Source: Arion vulgaris
Taxonomy: Eukaryota; Mollusca; Gastropoda; Stylommatophora; Arionidae
Assembly (NCBI GenBank): GCA_020796225.1
Contig: CM036775.1
Location: 4,847,393-4,911,392, forward strand
Direction of reading: 5' to 3'
DNA: 64,000 nt
Shown here: piece by piece, positions 1-9,994 of the stretch
Layout: each line of letters starts with the position of its first letter
Numbering within the stretch: position 1 is the stretch's first letter
Notes under the pieces: generated by a model
What the model was told of the DNA's origin: nothing
The model's database searches: none
The model's input: the letters and a program-made list of their open reading frames with translations, nothing else
Program-made: the position numbers and the translations under genes

Positions 1-45
1 GCTTTGAATCGGAAAAATATATCATTGAGACCTATTTTGTTTCAG

Positions 46-170
46 GACAAGCCTGGGGTGGTCCCCAAACATTGAGGCCAACAGAGCTGCAATGGATTTT
101 GATGACGATCTAAATGGATGGGTAACTGTGGCAGACTTAAGGCGGTGGCTGGATGTTTTTGATAATGATG
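46..170 (+). CDS. EF-hand/Trp-rich precursor, internal exon with first EF-hand
   Basis: This internal exon follows the acceptor TTTCAG at 40-45 and ends at the donor GTGAGT at 171. It opens with one base completing an upstream codon (phase 2) and closes with one base of the next codon. It encodes a canonical EF-hand loop, DDDLNGWVTVAD, with acidic or polar residues at loop positions 1, 3 and 5, Gly at 6 and Asp at 12. The exon closes with FDND, which starts the second loop across the splice. The start codon and any signal peptide must lie upstream of the window. EF-hands bind calcium; that this protein is secreted is inferred from the processing sites further on. Confidence 0.8.
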
Positions 171-231
171 GTGAGTAACTCTTCCTCTTCTTCTTCTTTC
201 GCCCGCTATAAATTCAGACATAGTCTGAATC

Positions 232-520
232 CTATAACCTTCTTTTATGATATTTCGACTACGCACAGGACACTGCACAACAAACACTTACATAGACTAG
301 GAATAAGTCAAGCAGCGCTCTGCTAGTGTCAGCGGACGGAACAGACACCGGAGTATGTCCTGCAAGACTGTCCTCTCCTGGGTGAGCTGAGAAGCAACAT
401 GTGGCCACACCCAGTTGACCTAAAAACTAAGCTTTGGTAAACATGACAGACTAGAAGCTGACTGTCCAGTTTGTGGTTCACGGTAAACTAAGGGCATGAC
501 CAGAGATAGCTGAATAAGAA
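232..520 (+). mobile_element. I/Jockey-like LINE 3' end fragment (first copy)
   Basis: The stretch is close to 63425-63705. It encodes the C-terminal region of a non-LTR ORF2 (LRTGHC-like start, then a Cys/His segment around CPLL), with frame damage. It lies in the intron between the first two exons. It ends near a degraded GAAGAAG-type tail. Confidence 0.7.
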
Positions 521-535
521 GATGACGAAGATAAC

Positions 536-1060
536 ATTTTTAACCTCTCACTTATAACCTTAACCTCTCACTCTGTAACTCTTAACCTCTCACTTATAAC
601 ATTCTTAACCTCTCACTTATAACCATAACATCCCACTTATAACATTCTTAACTTCTCACTTATAACATTCTTAACCTCTCACTTATAACCATAACATCTC
701 ACTTATAACATTCTTAACCTCTCACTTATAACCTTCTTAACCTCTCACTTATAACATTCTTAACCTCTCACTTATAACCTTCTTAACCTCTCTCTTATAA
801 CCTTCTTAACCTCTCACCTATAACCTTCTTAACCTCTCACTTATAACCTTCTTAACCTCTCACTTATAACCTTCTTAACCTCTCACTTATAACCTTCTTA
901 ACCTCTCACTTATAACCTTCTTAACCTCTCACCTATAACCTTCTTAACCTCTCTCTTATAACCTTCTTAACCTCTCACTTATAACCTTCTTAACCTCTCA
1001 CTTATAACATTCTTAACCTCTCACCTATAACCTTCTTAACCTCTCTCCAAAGTAAACAAT
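536..1060 (+). repeat. 23-bp intronic minisatellite
   Basis: About 22 tandem copies of a 23-bp unit, TTCTTAACCTCTCACTTATAACC by reading in two parts, fill most of the intron up to the acceptor of the next exon (CAG at 1079-1081). Early units are diverged, with ATAACATC variants and shorter spacing. Units from about 740 onward are nearly identical, which points to recent expansion from the 3' side. Confidence 0.9.
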
Positions 1061-1081
1061 ACGTTTTATGTTGTCCTTCAG

Positions 1082-1231
1082 ATGATGGGTTCATCTCCAG
1101 ACGAGAATATGTCCAGTTTCACAATGAGAGATATCATGTCAACTCAACTGTAGCATCAGCCATGTTTGATCTTGCAGACGTAAATGGGGATGACAAACTC
1201 GACGAGAAAGATTGGGAGTTCCACTTTAAAG
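1082..1231 (+). CDS. EF-hand/Trp-rich precursor, exon with second and third EF-hands
   Basis: The exon begins after TTCAG and ends at donor GTTAGT (phase 1 to phase 1). Joined to the preceding exon it completes a second EF-hand loop, DNDDDGFISRRE, a perfect 12-residue loop with Gly at 6, Ile at 8 and Glu at 12. About 30 residues later comes a third loop, DVNGDDKLDEKD, ending in Asp. The helix between them reads YVQFHNERYHVNSTVASAMF. Two closely spaced loops form a typical EF-hand pair, with the loop in the preceding exon as an extra one. The frame is open throughout. Confidence 0.85.
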
Positions 1232-1279
1232 GTTAGTTGTAGCTTGCACTTTCAACTCGTGTAGCCATTTAGATATTGT

Positions 1280-1625
1280 TCCAGAGAACCCTTATCTCAG
1301 TGGAGATGAGATCGAGTTTCTAATCCTATCGGAGATGGAGGATAAAACGTATATCCTGTTCTGAAGTGTGCAATAAATTTACCAGTGGCAGATAAACTAT
1401 CGAGAAGAGCAGGCTAGCCACTGCCATGGCAAAATTTTTTTTTAATTAGAAACAAAACTCCTACAAAATATTTTCCACCATCTTCTAAATTACATCAGGG
1501 GCCTTGGCGGTGCTATGGAGTTCATGCACTGCCGTTGATATATTATTATGTAAGAAAAGAGATCGCAGTACACATGGTTACTCACCGAAGTGCAATGACT
1601 ATGGTCCTAACAATCAATCAGTCAC
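1280..1625 (+). mobile_element. SINE family F, 5'-truncated copy
   Basis: The copy matches the body of the long tRNA-headed family seen whole at 27625-28050. Shared landmarks are the GAGATCGAGTT segment, the ATCGAGAAGAGC segment and the CAATCAATCAGT tail. The tRNA-like head is missing and a run of T interrupts the middle. Confidence 0.7.
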
Positions 1626-2404
1626 TTTGAAATGAAAATCATAGGTAGCAGAGTGAGGTTAGGTACGTACAGACTTTAACCTTTATTCAAACTCTCATGC
1701 GGTTTCCTGGTTTGTTTGTTTGTTTGTTTGTTTGTGTTCGTTGTTATCAAACCGAGTTAACTACTCCTTGTGATTTGTGTGGTTTGCGCCGAGAACGGGA
1801 CTACGCTGCGCCCTGTTAGGTCCCGAACAGGTAGAACAAGCCAGAACCAACTATAAACTTATGGGCCTTCGGAGTCAGGTAAGAATTATGGGAAATCAGA
1901 TCACAACTACACCACGTGACCTCACATTCCAGAATTGGCTGTATAAAGATGAATTCATTTTAAAATCAACACAAATGCTAAATCGAAGTTATATTATGCA
2001 ACAAGTTAAGTTTAGCAATAAGGAATATCAATATTATGAATATTTTTCACCAATAAATAACCATAGACTCACAGAATTGAGCAAAATTGCAAAAAAGTTT
2101 GCAGTGTTCTATCGGGCATCTATAATTTCCAGCACCCTTCTCTACCTAGGTCAGGGAATCCGCGATCAGTTATCTGGCCTAGTTATCTAAAGTTGGCTGT
2201 GGACAGGCACTTTGGGAAATTCAGCCAAACGTGATGTTTGGATTTACCCAGGGCGTCCCGTTCTATGATGCAGAGAGGGGCGCATCAGGCGGAACCGTAT
2301 GGGAGCGGCATAAGCAGCGAAAGCAAAACACAATTTGAACCATTCAATATTTTAAAATCTTTAAGCAAAGCTTTTCTATATTGGTGTATGTTATTCCGAT
2401 ATTG
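1626..2404. other. Intronic stretch without identified gene
   Basis: I see a (GTTT)n tract at 1713-1735 and an AT-rich stretch with a 137-codon open frame at 1777-2190. Its product has no family I recognise, no initiation context and no splice support, so I do not call it a gene. Bases 2370-2404 hold about one and a half units of the 21-bp satellite that is expanded at 2976-4165. Confidence 0.5.
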
Positions 2405-2975
2405 AAAAACATGGCCAGCAATGGCGGAATGCGGAGGGCCATTCAGAGTCAGAATGGTTTGATTCTGAACACGACTTTGCTAGCGCATTTCCGACATGTT
2501 TGGTCGAGTATTTTCCAGTTTCGTTTGCCGAGCTACTTAGTTAGTGCTTGAGCAACGCTGTGAGCTATGAATGTTACATAGAATGCTTTTTGCTGTGTTA
2601 ACCGTGCGTTTCTTGTGTGTTAGTGTGTATTCAGAAAATGGCGGACAGCTGTTATGACGAACAAGCTCAATCTGCCGTATGCAGTTATATTGCGAGTGCA
2701 GAAAGCTGGATTTTGTCATGATTGATGTTCCTTCGACAAGAATTGCAATTCAAGTGATGAACAGTTTTGTGTTGCTACATTAGCGACGGCCATATGCATT
2801 TTATGCGTGCAGGTTTCTTTTGTGGCGGTATGCGGCTATTTCATTCTGGAATTAGTTCACATAGGAAACATTTCACAGTTGTTAGCATTTCGTGTGATTT
2901 TCATTGGCACAGGAACGGAGAAATTATGGGGTGACCCGTTGCAGTGAAGTTGGAACCGTACTTATGAACTATGAA
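2405..2975 (+). mobile_element. 560-bp dispersed repeat, copy 1
   Basis: This copy is highly similar over its whole length to 8702-9268. It runs from GGCCAGCAATGGCGGAATGC to a tail of imperfect ACTTATGA units. No tRNA-like head, terminal inverted repeat or durable reading frame is visible. It sits exactly inside a 21-bp satellite unit: ATTCCGATATTG precedes it and AATTCGATATTG follows, which is a plausible diverged target duplication. Confidence 0.75.
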
Positions 2976-4165
2976 TTCGATATTGTTCTATGTTATTTCG
3001 ATATTGTTCTATGTTATTCCGATATTGTTCTATGTTATTCTGATATTGTTCTACGTTATTCGATATTGTTCTATGTTATTCTGATATTGTTCTATGTTAT
3101 TCCGATATTGTTCTATGTTATTCCGATATTCGTCACCATGTCATTCCGATATTGTTCTAGTTATTCCGATATTGTTCTATGTTAGTCCGATATTGCTCTA
3201 TGTTATTCCGATATTGTTCTGACTGTTATTCGATATTGTTCCATCGTTATTCCGATATGGTTCTATGTTATTCCGATATCGTTCTATCGTTAGTCCGATA
3301 TTGTTCTATGTTATTCCGATATTGTTCTATGTTATTCCGATATTGTTCTATGTTATTTCGATATTGTTCTATGTTATTCCGATATTGTTCTATGTTATTC
3401 CGATATTGTTCTATGTTATTTCGATATTGTTCTATGTTATTCCGATATTGTTCTATGTTATTCCGATATTGTTCTATGTTATTTCGATATTGTTCTATGT
3501 TATTCCGATATTGCTCTATGTTATTCCGATATTGTTCTATGTTATTCCGATTATTGTTCTATGTTATTCCGATATTGTTCTATGTTATTCCGATATTGTT
3601 CTATGTCATTCCGATATTGTTCTATGTTATTCCGATATTGTTCTATGTTATTCCGATATTGTTCTATGTTATTTCGATATTGTTCTATGTTATTTCGATA
3701 TTGTTCTATGTTATTCCGATATTGTTCTATGTTATTCCGATATTGTTCTATGTTATTCCGATATTGTTCTATGTTATTTCGATATTGTTCTATGTTATTC
3801 CGATATTGCTCTATGTTATTCCGATATTGTTCTATGTTATTCCGATATTGTTCTATGTTATTCCGATATTGCTCTATGTTATTCCGATATTGTTCTATGT
3901 TATTTCGATATTGTTCTATGTTATTCCGATATTGTTCTATGTTATTCCGATATTGTTCTATGTTATTCCGATATTGTTCTATGTTATTCCGATATTGTTC
4001 TATGTTATTCCGATATTGTTCTATGTTATTCCGATATTGCTCTATGTTATTCCGATATTGTCATGTTATTCCGATATTGTTCTATGTTATTTCGATATTG
4101 TTCTATGTTATTCCGATATTGTTCTATGTTATTCCGATATTGTTCTATGTTATTCCGATATTGAT
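2976..4165 (+). repeat. 21-bp satellite array, about 56 copies
   Basis: The unit GATATTGTTCTATGTTATTCC repeats head to tail for nearly 1.2 kb. Because 21 is a multiple of three and the unit lacks stops, long spurious open frames (FYVIPIL, DIVLCYS, MLFRYCS repeats) exist in all three forward frames; these are not genes. Units near 2980-3300 are irregular, while those from 3300 to 4160 are almost identical apart from T/C at one position. Confidence 0.95.
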
Positions 4166-4271
4166 GTATTCGATTTAGTATTCGTACATTTTGTGCAGTT
4201 TAAAAAAACATCACAATCGAAGGTTATTTTTAAGAAAAATATTTAGAAAACTTGCATCATACTGGGAAAAT

Positions 4272-4552
4272 GAGAGCCGCTGTAGCGTAGTTGTTAGTTA
4301 ACTCGCTTCGCAAGGCTGGTGGTCTGGGTTCAGCTCCCGCATGCGCGTGGAATTTGTCCCGACCGCGACGGCTTTCAGGTCGACCCAGCCTCAACTGGGT
4401 ACCAGACATGCTCTGGGAAAGTAAAGGCGACCGGCGTGATGCTGACCACATCACCCATCGTGTGCCGACTGTCAATGAAAAATACAGGCCTAACACTGTA
4501 TTGACCTATATACCACGAGGTATGAAAGGGTTCTTTGATTTTTTTTTCTTTT
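4272..4552 (+). mobile_element. SINE family A, complete, 13-bp TSD
   Basis: The tRNA-like head starts GAGAGCCGCTGTAGCGTAG and has a box-B-like GGTTCAGCTCCC. The body carries GGTACCAGACATGCTCTGGG and GTGCCGACTGTCAATGAAAA, and a T-rich tail follows. It is flanked by ATACTGGGAAAAT at 4259-4271 and 4553-4565, a perfect target-site duplication. Confidence 0.9.
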
Positions 4553-4618
4553 ATACTGGGAAAATATACAGCACTGCCCGAGGTTTACCTGACTGGTTTA
4601 ATGGGTTGCTAATTTTTG

Positions 4619-4784
4619 CAGTGGAGGCTCGTCATTAAGGGCCAGAGGGGCCGGGCCCCACCAAAAATAATTGTAACGTGTCTTTATTATTTAATAAATT
4701 AAAATATAACCTAACCCAAAGCCATGATTTTCCCGAAAAATTGTGTCTGGCCCCACCAACAAAAATTATCACGAGCCGCCACTG
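4619..4784. mobile_element. hAT-like MITE, 166 bp
   Basis: Terminal inverted repeats CAGTGGAGGCTCGT and ACGAGCCGCCACTG bound an AT-rich centre. The flanks AATTTTTG (4611-4618) and AGTTTTTG (4785-4792) match at 7 of 8 bases, as expected for an 8-bp hAT duplication. Internal GGCCCCACCA sequences are also inverted, so the whole unit can fold on itself. Confidence 0.75.
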
Positions 4785-5159
4785 AGTTTTTGTATATGTT
4801 TGATAGAACTCTGTAAGGTTTTCTGCAATTTTACACACTCTACGAGTCCATGGTTATTTATTGATGAAAATGTTAATAATACTTGATATTCCTTATTGTT
4901 AAACTTAACTTGTTACATAATATAACCTTGATTTAGTATGTTGTGTGGTTTTTAAAATGAATTTGTCTTAATCTAAAAATACTCGAATACGAGGTCACGT
5001 GATGGCTGTGTTCTGATTTCCTAGAATTTTACCTGAGCTTGCCGGCCTTCGTTATCAGAGGCCACGGTTCGTGCACTGAGGGGCGTTCATTTTGTTAAGA
5101 TAAAATGTGAGTACAAAACTTAAATTTCGAAATTTTCACCACGTGGGAATTAAATGTTG
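4785..5159. other. Intronic stretch, nothing identified
   Basis: The stretch is AT-rich and has no convincing coding frame, repeat family or splice-bounded exon. Confidence 0.4.
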
Positions 5160-5460
5160 AGGAGGCAGTGGGAGTCACCAGGAAAGATAGACTACGAAAT
5201 GAGGACATCAAAGCAGAGTGGGCATAACTTCATGCACCGAATACATCGAAAGACAACAATGCATTTTTGGACATTTAATGAGAATGAAATACAACCAATC
5301 ACCAATAACAGCATACAATAAAAAGATCGGGTACTACAAGCAAAAGAAGATGAAGAAAAAGACGCATAGACAACATCAAGGGCACCACACCAAACCAATA
5401 AACACGATCCCACCAAGCAAGGGCGACTCATCTTCCACCTAGAGACGCAAACTTAAAGTT
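5160..5460 (+). mobile_element. RTE-like LINE tail (group with 56530 and 58528)
   Basis: The decayed frame matches the C-terminal region after the reverse transcriptase: [14 protein letters not shown], then TSCTEYIERQQC, then FGHLMRMKYNQ. Copies at 56530-56935 and 58528-58870 cover the same part. Confidence 0.75.
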
Positions 5461-5704
5461 TTCCCATCCCTACCTATCGGGCGGCAAGAACATTTGCCAA
5501 ACTTATTTCCAAACTGGGATATAGTTATATTCAACAAAACATTATAAGTTACGATTTCACATTCGTATAAACAGTCAACCCTACCTAATTATGTCTCCAG
5601 CCCTTGAGCCCAACAATTTTCTCATCCCTGTTGTATTGTATTCCAAATTATGTAGTCGTGGTTATGATCAACAAATAAACAGCGCACAAGTATGTTTAGT
5701 ATTT

Positions 5705-6205
5705 TAGAATGTTAACATATATGTTATCGACAACTGATAAACTGCATATTTATTCCAACTCTCTGCTATCAGTGCCAAACATGGCCCTGACTAAGAAACA
5801 AGAAAGAAAGATTACAACATGTGAAATGAGATGTCTACGAAAAGCTGTCAACGTTACAAGGCGAGATAGAGTGAGAAACGAGAATATCAGAACATCGTTG
5901 GTACTACACCATGATACAGTACATCGAGAAGCAAAGATTCAAGTGGTTCGGCCATCTAATGAGAATGGAATCACATTTACTACCATCACGTGCCTACAAT
6001 AATCGACACACAAGGCGCAGAGCACAAGGCAGGCCAAGAACACGATGGATAGATAACATCTCAGAGTCCCTGCGAAAGCATGGACTGACAACGTCAAGCG
6101 CAACACAACTGGCACAAGATAGAAAACTAACTTTCCCCACGCCGCTTTACGGCAAATGTGGTTAAGATAAGATAAGATAAGATACGATAAGATAAGATAA
6201 CATAT
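5705..6205 (+). mobile_element. RTE-like LINE tail with (GATAA)n end
   Basis: The frame reads through MRCLRKAVNVTRRDR, FKWFGHLMRM and GRPRTRWIDNI, which are hallmarks of RTE C-termini. It ends TTACGGCAAATGTGGTTAA followed by about seven GATAA units. This is a typical microsatellite 3' tail of RTE elements and fixes the 3' end. Confidence 0.8.
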
Positions 6206-6270
6206 CTGTACACTGTTGATATTTTGTCCTAGATACCAAGTTTTTATTTGACTGCTTATTTCTTTCACAG

Positions 6271-6356
6271 ATGGATTTTCTTTAAGCTTTTGTGACGCAA
6301 GACGCAGTATTTTGGACTTGACACGGATGGCTGAACAATTTCGAGGAATTCGACAG
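6271..6356 (+). CDS. EF-hand/Trp-rich precursor, linker exon
   Basis: The exon lies between acceptor TTTCACAG and donor GTATAC. It begins with two bases that complete the codon left by the exon ending at 1231 and finishes in phase 0, exactly the phase of the giant exon that follows. Without it the two neighbours would join out of frame into a stop. It encodes a basic, amphipathic linker (GFSLSFCDARRSILDL, then TRMAEQFRGIRQ) with a single Cys. It is too short for a routine ORF scan and was found by its splice sites and phase. Confidence 0.75.
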
Positions 6357-6361
6357 GTATA

Positions 6362-7745
6362 CTAATTAGTGGTCAAAATATGAACAATCTAAGATACGCT
6401 AATGACACAATTCTCATGGCTACAAATGAACAAGATCTGCAAGACTTATAGACATATTAGTGAGAGAAAGTGAAAGGAAAGGTTAAGCATGAATATAAAG
6501 AAAACAGAGGTTATGGTTGTCTCCAAGAAACAGGAAACACCAGCATGTAATATCAAAATAAATAACACAACACTGAAACAAGTCCATCGATTCAAGTATC
6601 TGGGAACATTCCTAACATCAGATGGAAGATGTACAACAGAGATTAGGAGTAGAATAGCTCAAACGAAAGCAGCTTTTATGAAAATGAAGAACACACTATG
6701 CATGAACTCACTACCAATGACATTGCGAAAACGAGTACTCTAGTGCTATATTGAACCAATACTTTTGTATGGCAGCGAATCATGGACAATGAACAAACAA
6801 TCAATACGATCATTGGAAGCCATAGAGATGTGGTTTTACAGAAGAATGATGAAAATTCACTGGACAGTAAAGAAAACAAATGTGGAGGTTTTAAATCAGG
6901 CCTGCACACAAGAAACCTTATCAAAAGAATAAGAATCCGACAATCAAGGTTCTTCGGGCATATAATGCGAAGAGAAGGTTTAGAACATTTGGTGACTACA
7001 GGTAAAATTCAGGAAGGAGAGATCGTGGAAGACAAAGGGATAAGATGTTGGATGGTCTGACACCATATGTAGTGACTTCAGTAGAGACTAAAGACAGATT
7101 GTAAATGTAATCTTCATATCAACCAGGGCCATGTGGTATATTTTCTCAGAATGATGCAAGTCTACAAATTCTGCCCCTTAAATGGTTTTCTTCTTTTCAA
7201 TAACCTTGGAAAGTGAGGAAGTTGTGAATATAAAGAAAATAGAGGTTATGGTTGCTCTCAGAACAGAAAAACCACATGTAGATCTAAATACACAACACTG
7301 AACAGTCCTCGATTCAAACATGGAACACTAACATAGAAGCAAGAGTAAAATTAGATTGGAGAATAGAAGAGCTTGAGGACACTATGTGAATAACGACCTA
7401 AATTCTTCACATCTTCCCAGCAACTTTTTCATATTACACACCATTCACACAACCTTGATCCTTACTACAGTCATCAACCTTGTAACAAATTCCCATTTCC
7501 ATATATATATGCCAGATTAGCTCCATTCACAGGCTGCTTTTAAGTTGAACACCCTGTATTAGATTCATTGAAAAACAGAGACTCAAATGGTTTAGCCACT
7601 TGGTAAGAATGAACCCGAATACACCAGTTCCCGAGTGTACAACCTAAAAATGGAGTCATCAAGAGGAAGGGGCAGACCAAGAAAAAGATAGTTTGATGGA
7701 GTTACAGACATCTTAAAACTCCACAATACCACAGAATATCAAGCG
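6362..7745 (+). mobile_element. RTE-like LINE fragments, RT palm to C-terminus
   Basis: The stretch starts six bases after the splice donor with an RT palm-like segment, LRYANDTILMA, in which the usual YADD aspartate is Asn. It continues through MNIKKTEVMVVSKKQE, FKYLGTFLTSDG, LYGSESWT and FGHIMRREG. A second, shorter piece (7228-7400, again NIKKIEVMV) and a third (7560-7745, KQRLKWFSHLVRM) follow. Several frame breaks make it dead. Confidence 0.8.
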
Positions 7746-8010
7746 ATCCGAGTGGTTACCGGGTCCCAAATTTGGGGTGTAAAGAATAGAACCACTGTTA
7801 CCTGCCATGCATGTCGTAAGAGGCGACTAAGGAGGTTTGGCTGAAATCGGATGCATGTGTCCTAAACGTGTAGAAGTCTATGCATTTAGGGGCCTACCAA
7901 ACCAACGTGCAACGTATACACGTTCTTGGCAAAGATCAAACATATCACAAAAAGTGATTCAAATTGGTCGTAAAGAACGAACGCAAAGAAGAAGAAAAAG
8001 AAGAAGTAAC
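7746..8010 (+). mobile_element. SINE family C, copy 1
   Basis: The copy runs from a CCGAGTGGTTACCGGG head through AAAGAATAGAACCACTGTTACC, the core GTCGTAAGAGGCGACT and GGATGCATGTGTCCTAAACG to AACGCAAAGAAGAAG. Other copies lie at 28293, 34077, 49460 (+) and 31690, 45505 (-). Confidence 0.85.
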
Positions 8011-8104
8011 CGAGAGAACACTATCTCGGAAACCGATCATCAGTTAAACCTGCTACGCCTAACGACAAAAAGCAGAGAAGGACACAAGAAAGAAGACTAA
8101 TTTG

Positions 8105-8285
8105 TCCTTCCTTTCTTCCTTTCGTTCGCTTGAAATTTTGTCTATATATTCAATGTTGTCTCTTGTATCCTTCCTTCCTTTCGTTCGCTTGAAATTTTGT
8201 CTATATATTCAATGTTGTCTCTTGTATCCTTCCTTCCTTTCGTTCGCTTGAAATTTTGTCTATATATTCAATGTTGTCTCTTGTA
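8105..8285 (+). repeat. 59-bp tandem repeat, three copies
   Basis: The unit contains CTTTCGTTCGCTTGAAATTT and TCAATGTTGTCTCTTGTA. Equivalent points fall at 8161, 8220 and 8279, giving a 59-bp period. The copies are nearly identical. Confidence 0.9.
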
Positions 8286-8364
8286 TAAGATTCACTGTCT
8301 TTGATAGCTCACACAAAGTTATGTGTAGTCATTTTTCCAGTGTAAAAAAGGGTTTAAAAGACTT

Positions 8365-8585
8365 CATTGCACCGGGTTTTACCCCATATAGCTCGGTCCC
8401 TTTCCGCAGAAATGGCACGCCACTTGACGAGAGTACTGCACAAATCACGAACTCCGTAGCTCAACAATCCTAGGATCTCTGGAAATACTGCACTGCGAAC
8501 AGAAGGCCGGGGTCCGGATTCGAACCCACGCCCTTTCGACTCGCAAGGCAAAGGGCTTAACCACTTAGCCACAGAGACCCTCAAA
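8365..8585 (-). mobile_element. SINE family E, copy 1
   Basis: On the minus strand it has a tRNA-like head, GTCTCTGTGGCTAAGTGGTT, with a good box B, GGTTCGAATCC. The body ends GGTAAAACCCGGTGCAATGA. Other copies are at 28676 (+) and at 37850-38310, 44345 and 51840. Confidence 0.85.
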
Positions 8586-8639
8586 TTTTCCAGTGTTGTT
8601 TCACTAAGCCAATGAGTTTGTATCAGTATATTATATATA

Positions 8640-9312
8640 AGGGTGGACCTCAGAGATAACAGAGGCGACGAAAAGCACTGTTTATGAAGCGCACACAAAA
8701 GGGAAAATCTGGCCAGTAATGGCGGAATGCGGGAGGGCCATTCAGAGTCATAACTTATTTGATTCTGAACACGACTTTGCTAGCGCATTTTGCCATGTTT
8801 GGTCGGGTATTTTCCGGTTTCATTTGCCGAGCTACTGAGTTAGTGCTTGAGCAACGCTGTGAGCTAAGACTGTTACATGGAATGCTTTTTGCTGTGTCAA
8901 CCGTGCGTTTGTTGTATGTATTCAGAAAATGGCTGACAGCGGTTATGACGAACAAGCTTAATCTGCCGTATGCAGTTATATTGCGGGTGCAGAAAGCTGG
9001 ATTTTGTCATGATTGATGTTTCCTTCGACAAGAATTGCAATTCAAGTGATGAACAGTTTTGTGTTGCTACATTAGCGACGGCCATATGCATTTTATGCGA
9101 TGCATGTTGTTTTTGTGGCAGTACGCGGCTGTTTCATTCTGGAATTAGTTCATACAGGAAACATTTCACAGTTGTTAGCATTTCGTGTCATTTTCATTGG
9201 CACAGGAACGGAGCAATTATGGGGTGACCCGTTGCAGTGAAGTTGGAACCGAACTTATGAACTTATGAACACAAAAGCCCTTTCAATCACTTCTCCTGAC
9301 GATGTGAGGTAA
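8640..9312 (+). mobile_element. RTE-like LINE tail split by copy 2 of the 560-bp repeat
   Basis: Bases 8640-8701 (GGACCTCAGAGATAACAGAG region) and 9269-9312 are consecutive parts of the same RTE tail seen uninterrupted near 33880-33990 and 55400-55500. The 560-bp repeat separates them. Confidence 0.65.
8702..9268 (+). mobile_element. 560-bp dispersed repeat, copy 2, 9-bp TSD
   Basis: ACACAAAAG flanks it on both sides (8693-8701 and 9269-9277). It is nearly identical to 2405-2975 and ends in ACTTATGA units. A microsatellite tail with a short TSD suggests retroposition, yet no tRNA-type promoter is seen at the head. Confidence 0.8.
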
Positions 9313-9394
9313 AACAAGAATGGAGAAAAGAAGAAGAGGAAGAATAAGTGTGTCTCAGTATATCTTATTCCGGATAGTCTTAAAGTATGTGGTC

Positions 9395-9598
9395 GCCCGT
9401 CTGCCCAGCCTGTTCCTAGCGCGTTGGACTACGGGTGACTATCCTCTGTGTGTGCGGGTTCAATTCCGCGAGATGGCAGAAAAAGCCACAGATTTCCCAG
9501 ATTTACGGTGTTCGTGGCACCGAACCGAAGGGTTACGATGTCCATGGCACCGAGCCGAAGAGCTGAAAAGCTCAAGTGCTTCTGGATTGGAAAAAAAA
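9395..9598 (+). mobile_element. SINE family B, complete, 12-bp TSD
   Basis: The tRNA-like head is GCGTTGGACTACGGGTGAC with box B GGTTCAATTCCG. The body alternates GTTCGTGGCACCGAACCGAA and CCATGGCACCGAGCCGAAG, and the tail is poly(A). The flanking duplication AAGTATGTGGTC occurs at 9383-9394 and 9599-9610. Confidence 0.9.
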
Positions 9599-9677
9599 AA
9601 GTATGTGGTCTGCAGTCGGGGAAGGGAATGGGGGAGAGTGTGGGGCCAGACGTTTTCAGTGTGTACAGGGTACGTAA

Positions 9678-9939
9678 GTTAAAAAAGTAAAGGAACCCTT
9701 TCATACCTCGTGGTATATAGGTCAATACAGTGTTAGGCCTGCATTTTTCATTGACCGTCGGCACACGATGGGTGATGTGGTCAGCATCACGACGGCCGCC
9801 TTTACTTTCCCAGAGCATGTCTGGTACCCAGTTAAGGCTGGGTCGACCTGAGAGCCGTCGCGGTCGGGAATTACGAGTTGAACCCAGACCACCAGCCTTG
9901 CGAAGCGAGTTCACTAACAACTACGCTACAGAGGCTCTC
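9678..9939 (-). mobile_element. SINE family A, complete, 15-bp TSD
   Basis: A full copy lies in reverse orientation, flanked by a perfect GTACAGGGTACGTAA at 9663-9677 and 9940-9954. The intact duplication indicates a recent insertion. Confidence 0.9.
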
Positions 9940-9994
9940 GTACAGGGTACGTAATTGGACTAAATGTTTTCTGACCCATTACTTGGGGATCTTC

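Noticed and set aside
536..1060. CRISPR array
   Set aside because: The repeats are directly adjacent without unique spacers, and the sequence is clearly eukaryotic.
1777..2190. 137-codon plus-strand frame
   Set aside because: No family recognised, AT-rich, inside an intron, and no splice or promoter support.
2904..4246. Long overlapping open frames of FYVIPIL/MLFRYCS repeats
   Set aside because: They are translations of the stop-free 21-bp satellite in three frames and not proteins.
4272..4400. tRNA gene
   Set aside because: The tRNA-like sequence is the head of a SINE repeated many times; it cannot fold as an intact tRNA.
8365..8585. tRNA gene from the GGTTCGAATCC box
   Set aside because: It belongs to family E SINEs and has no complete cloverleaf.
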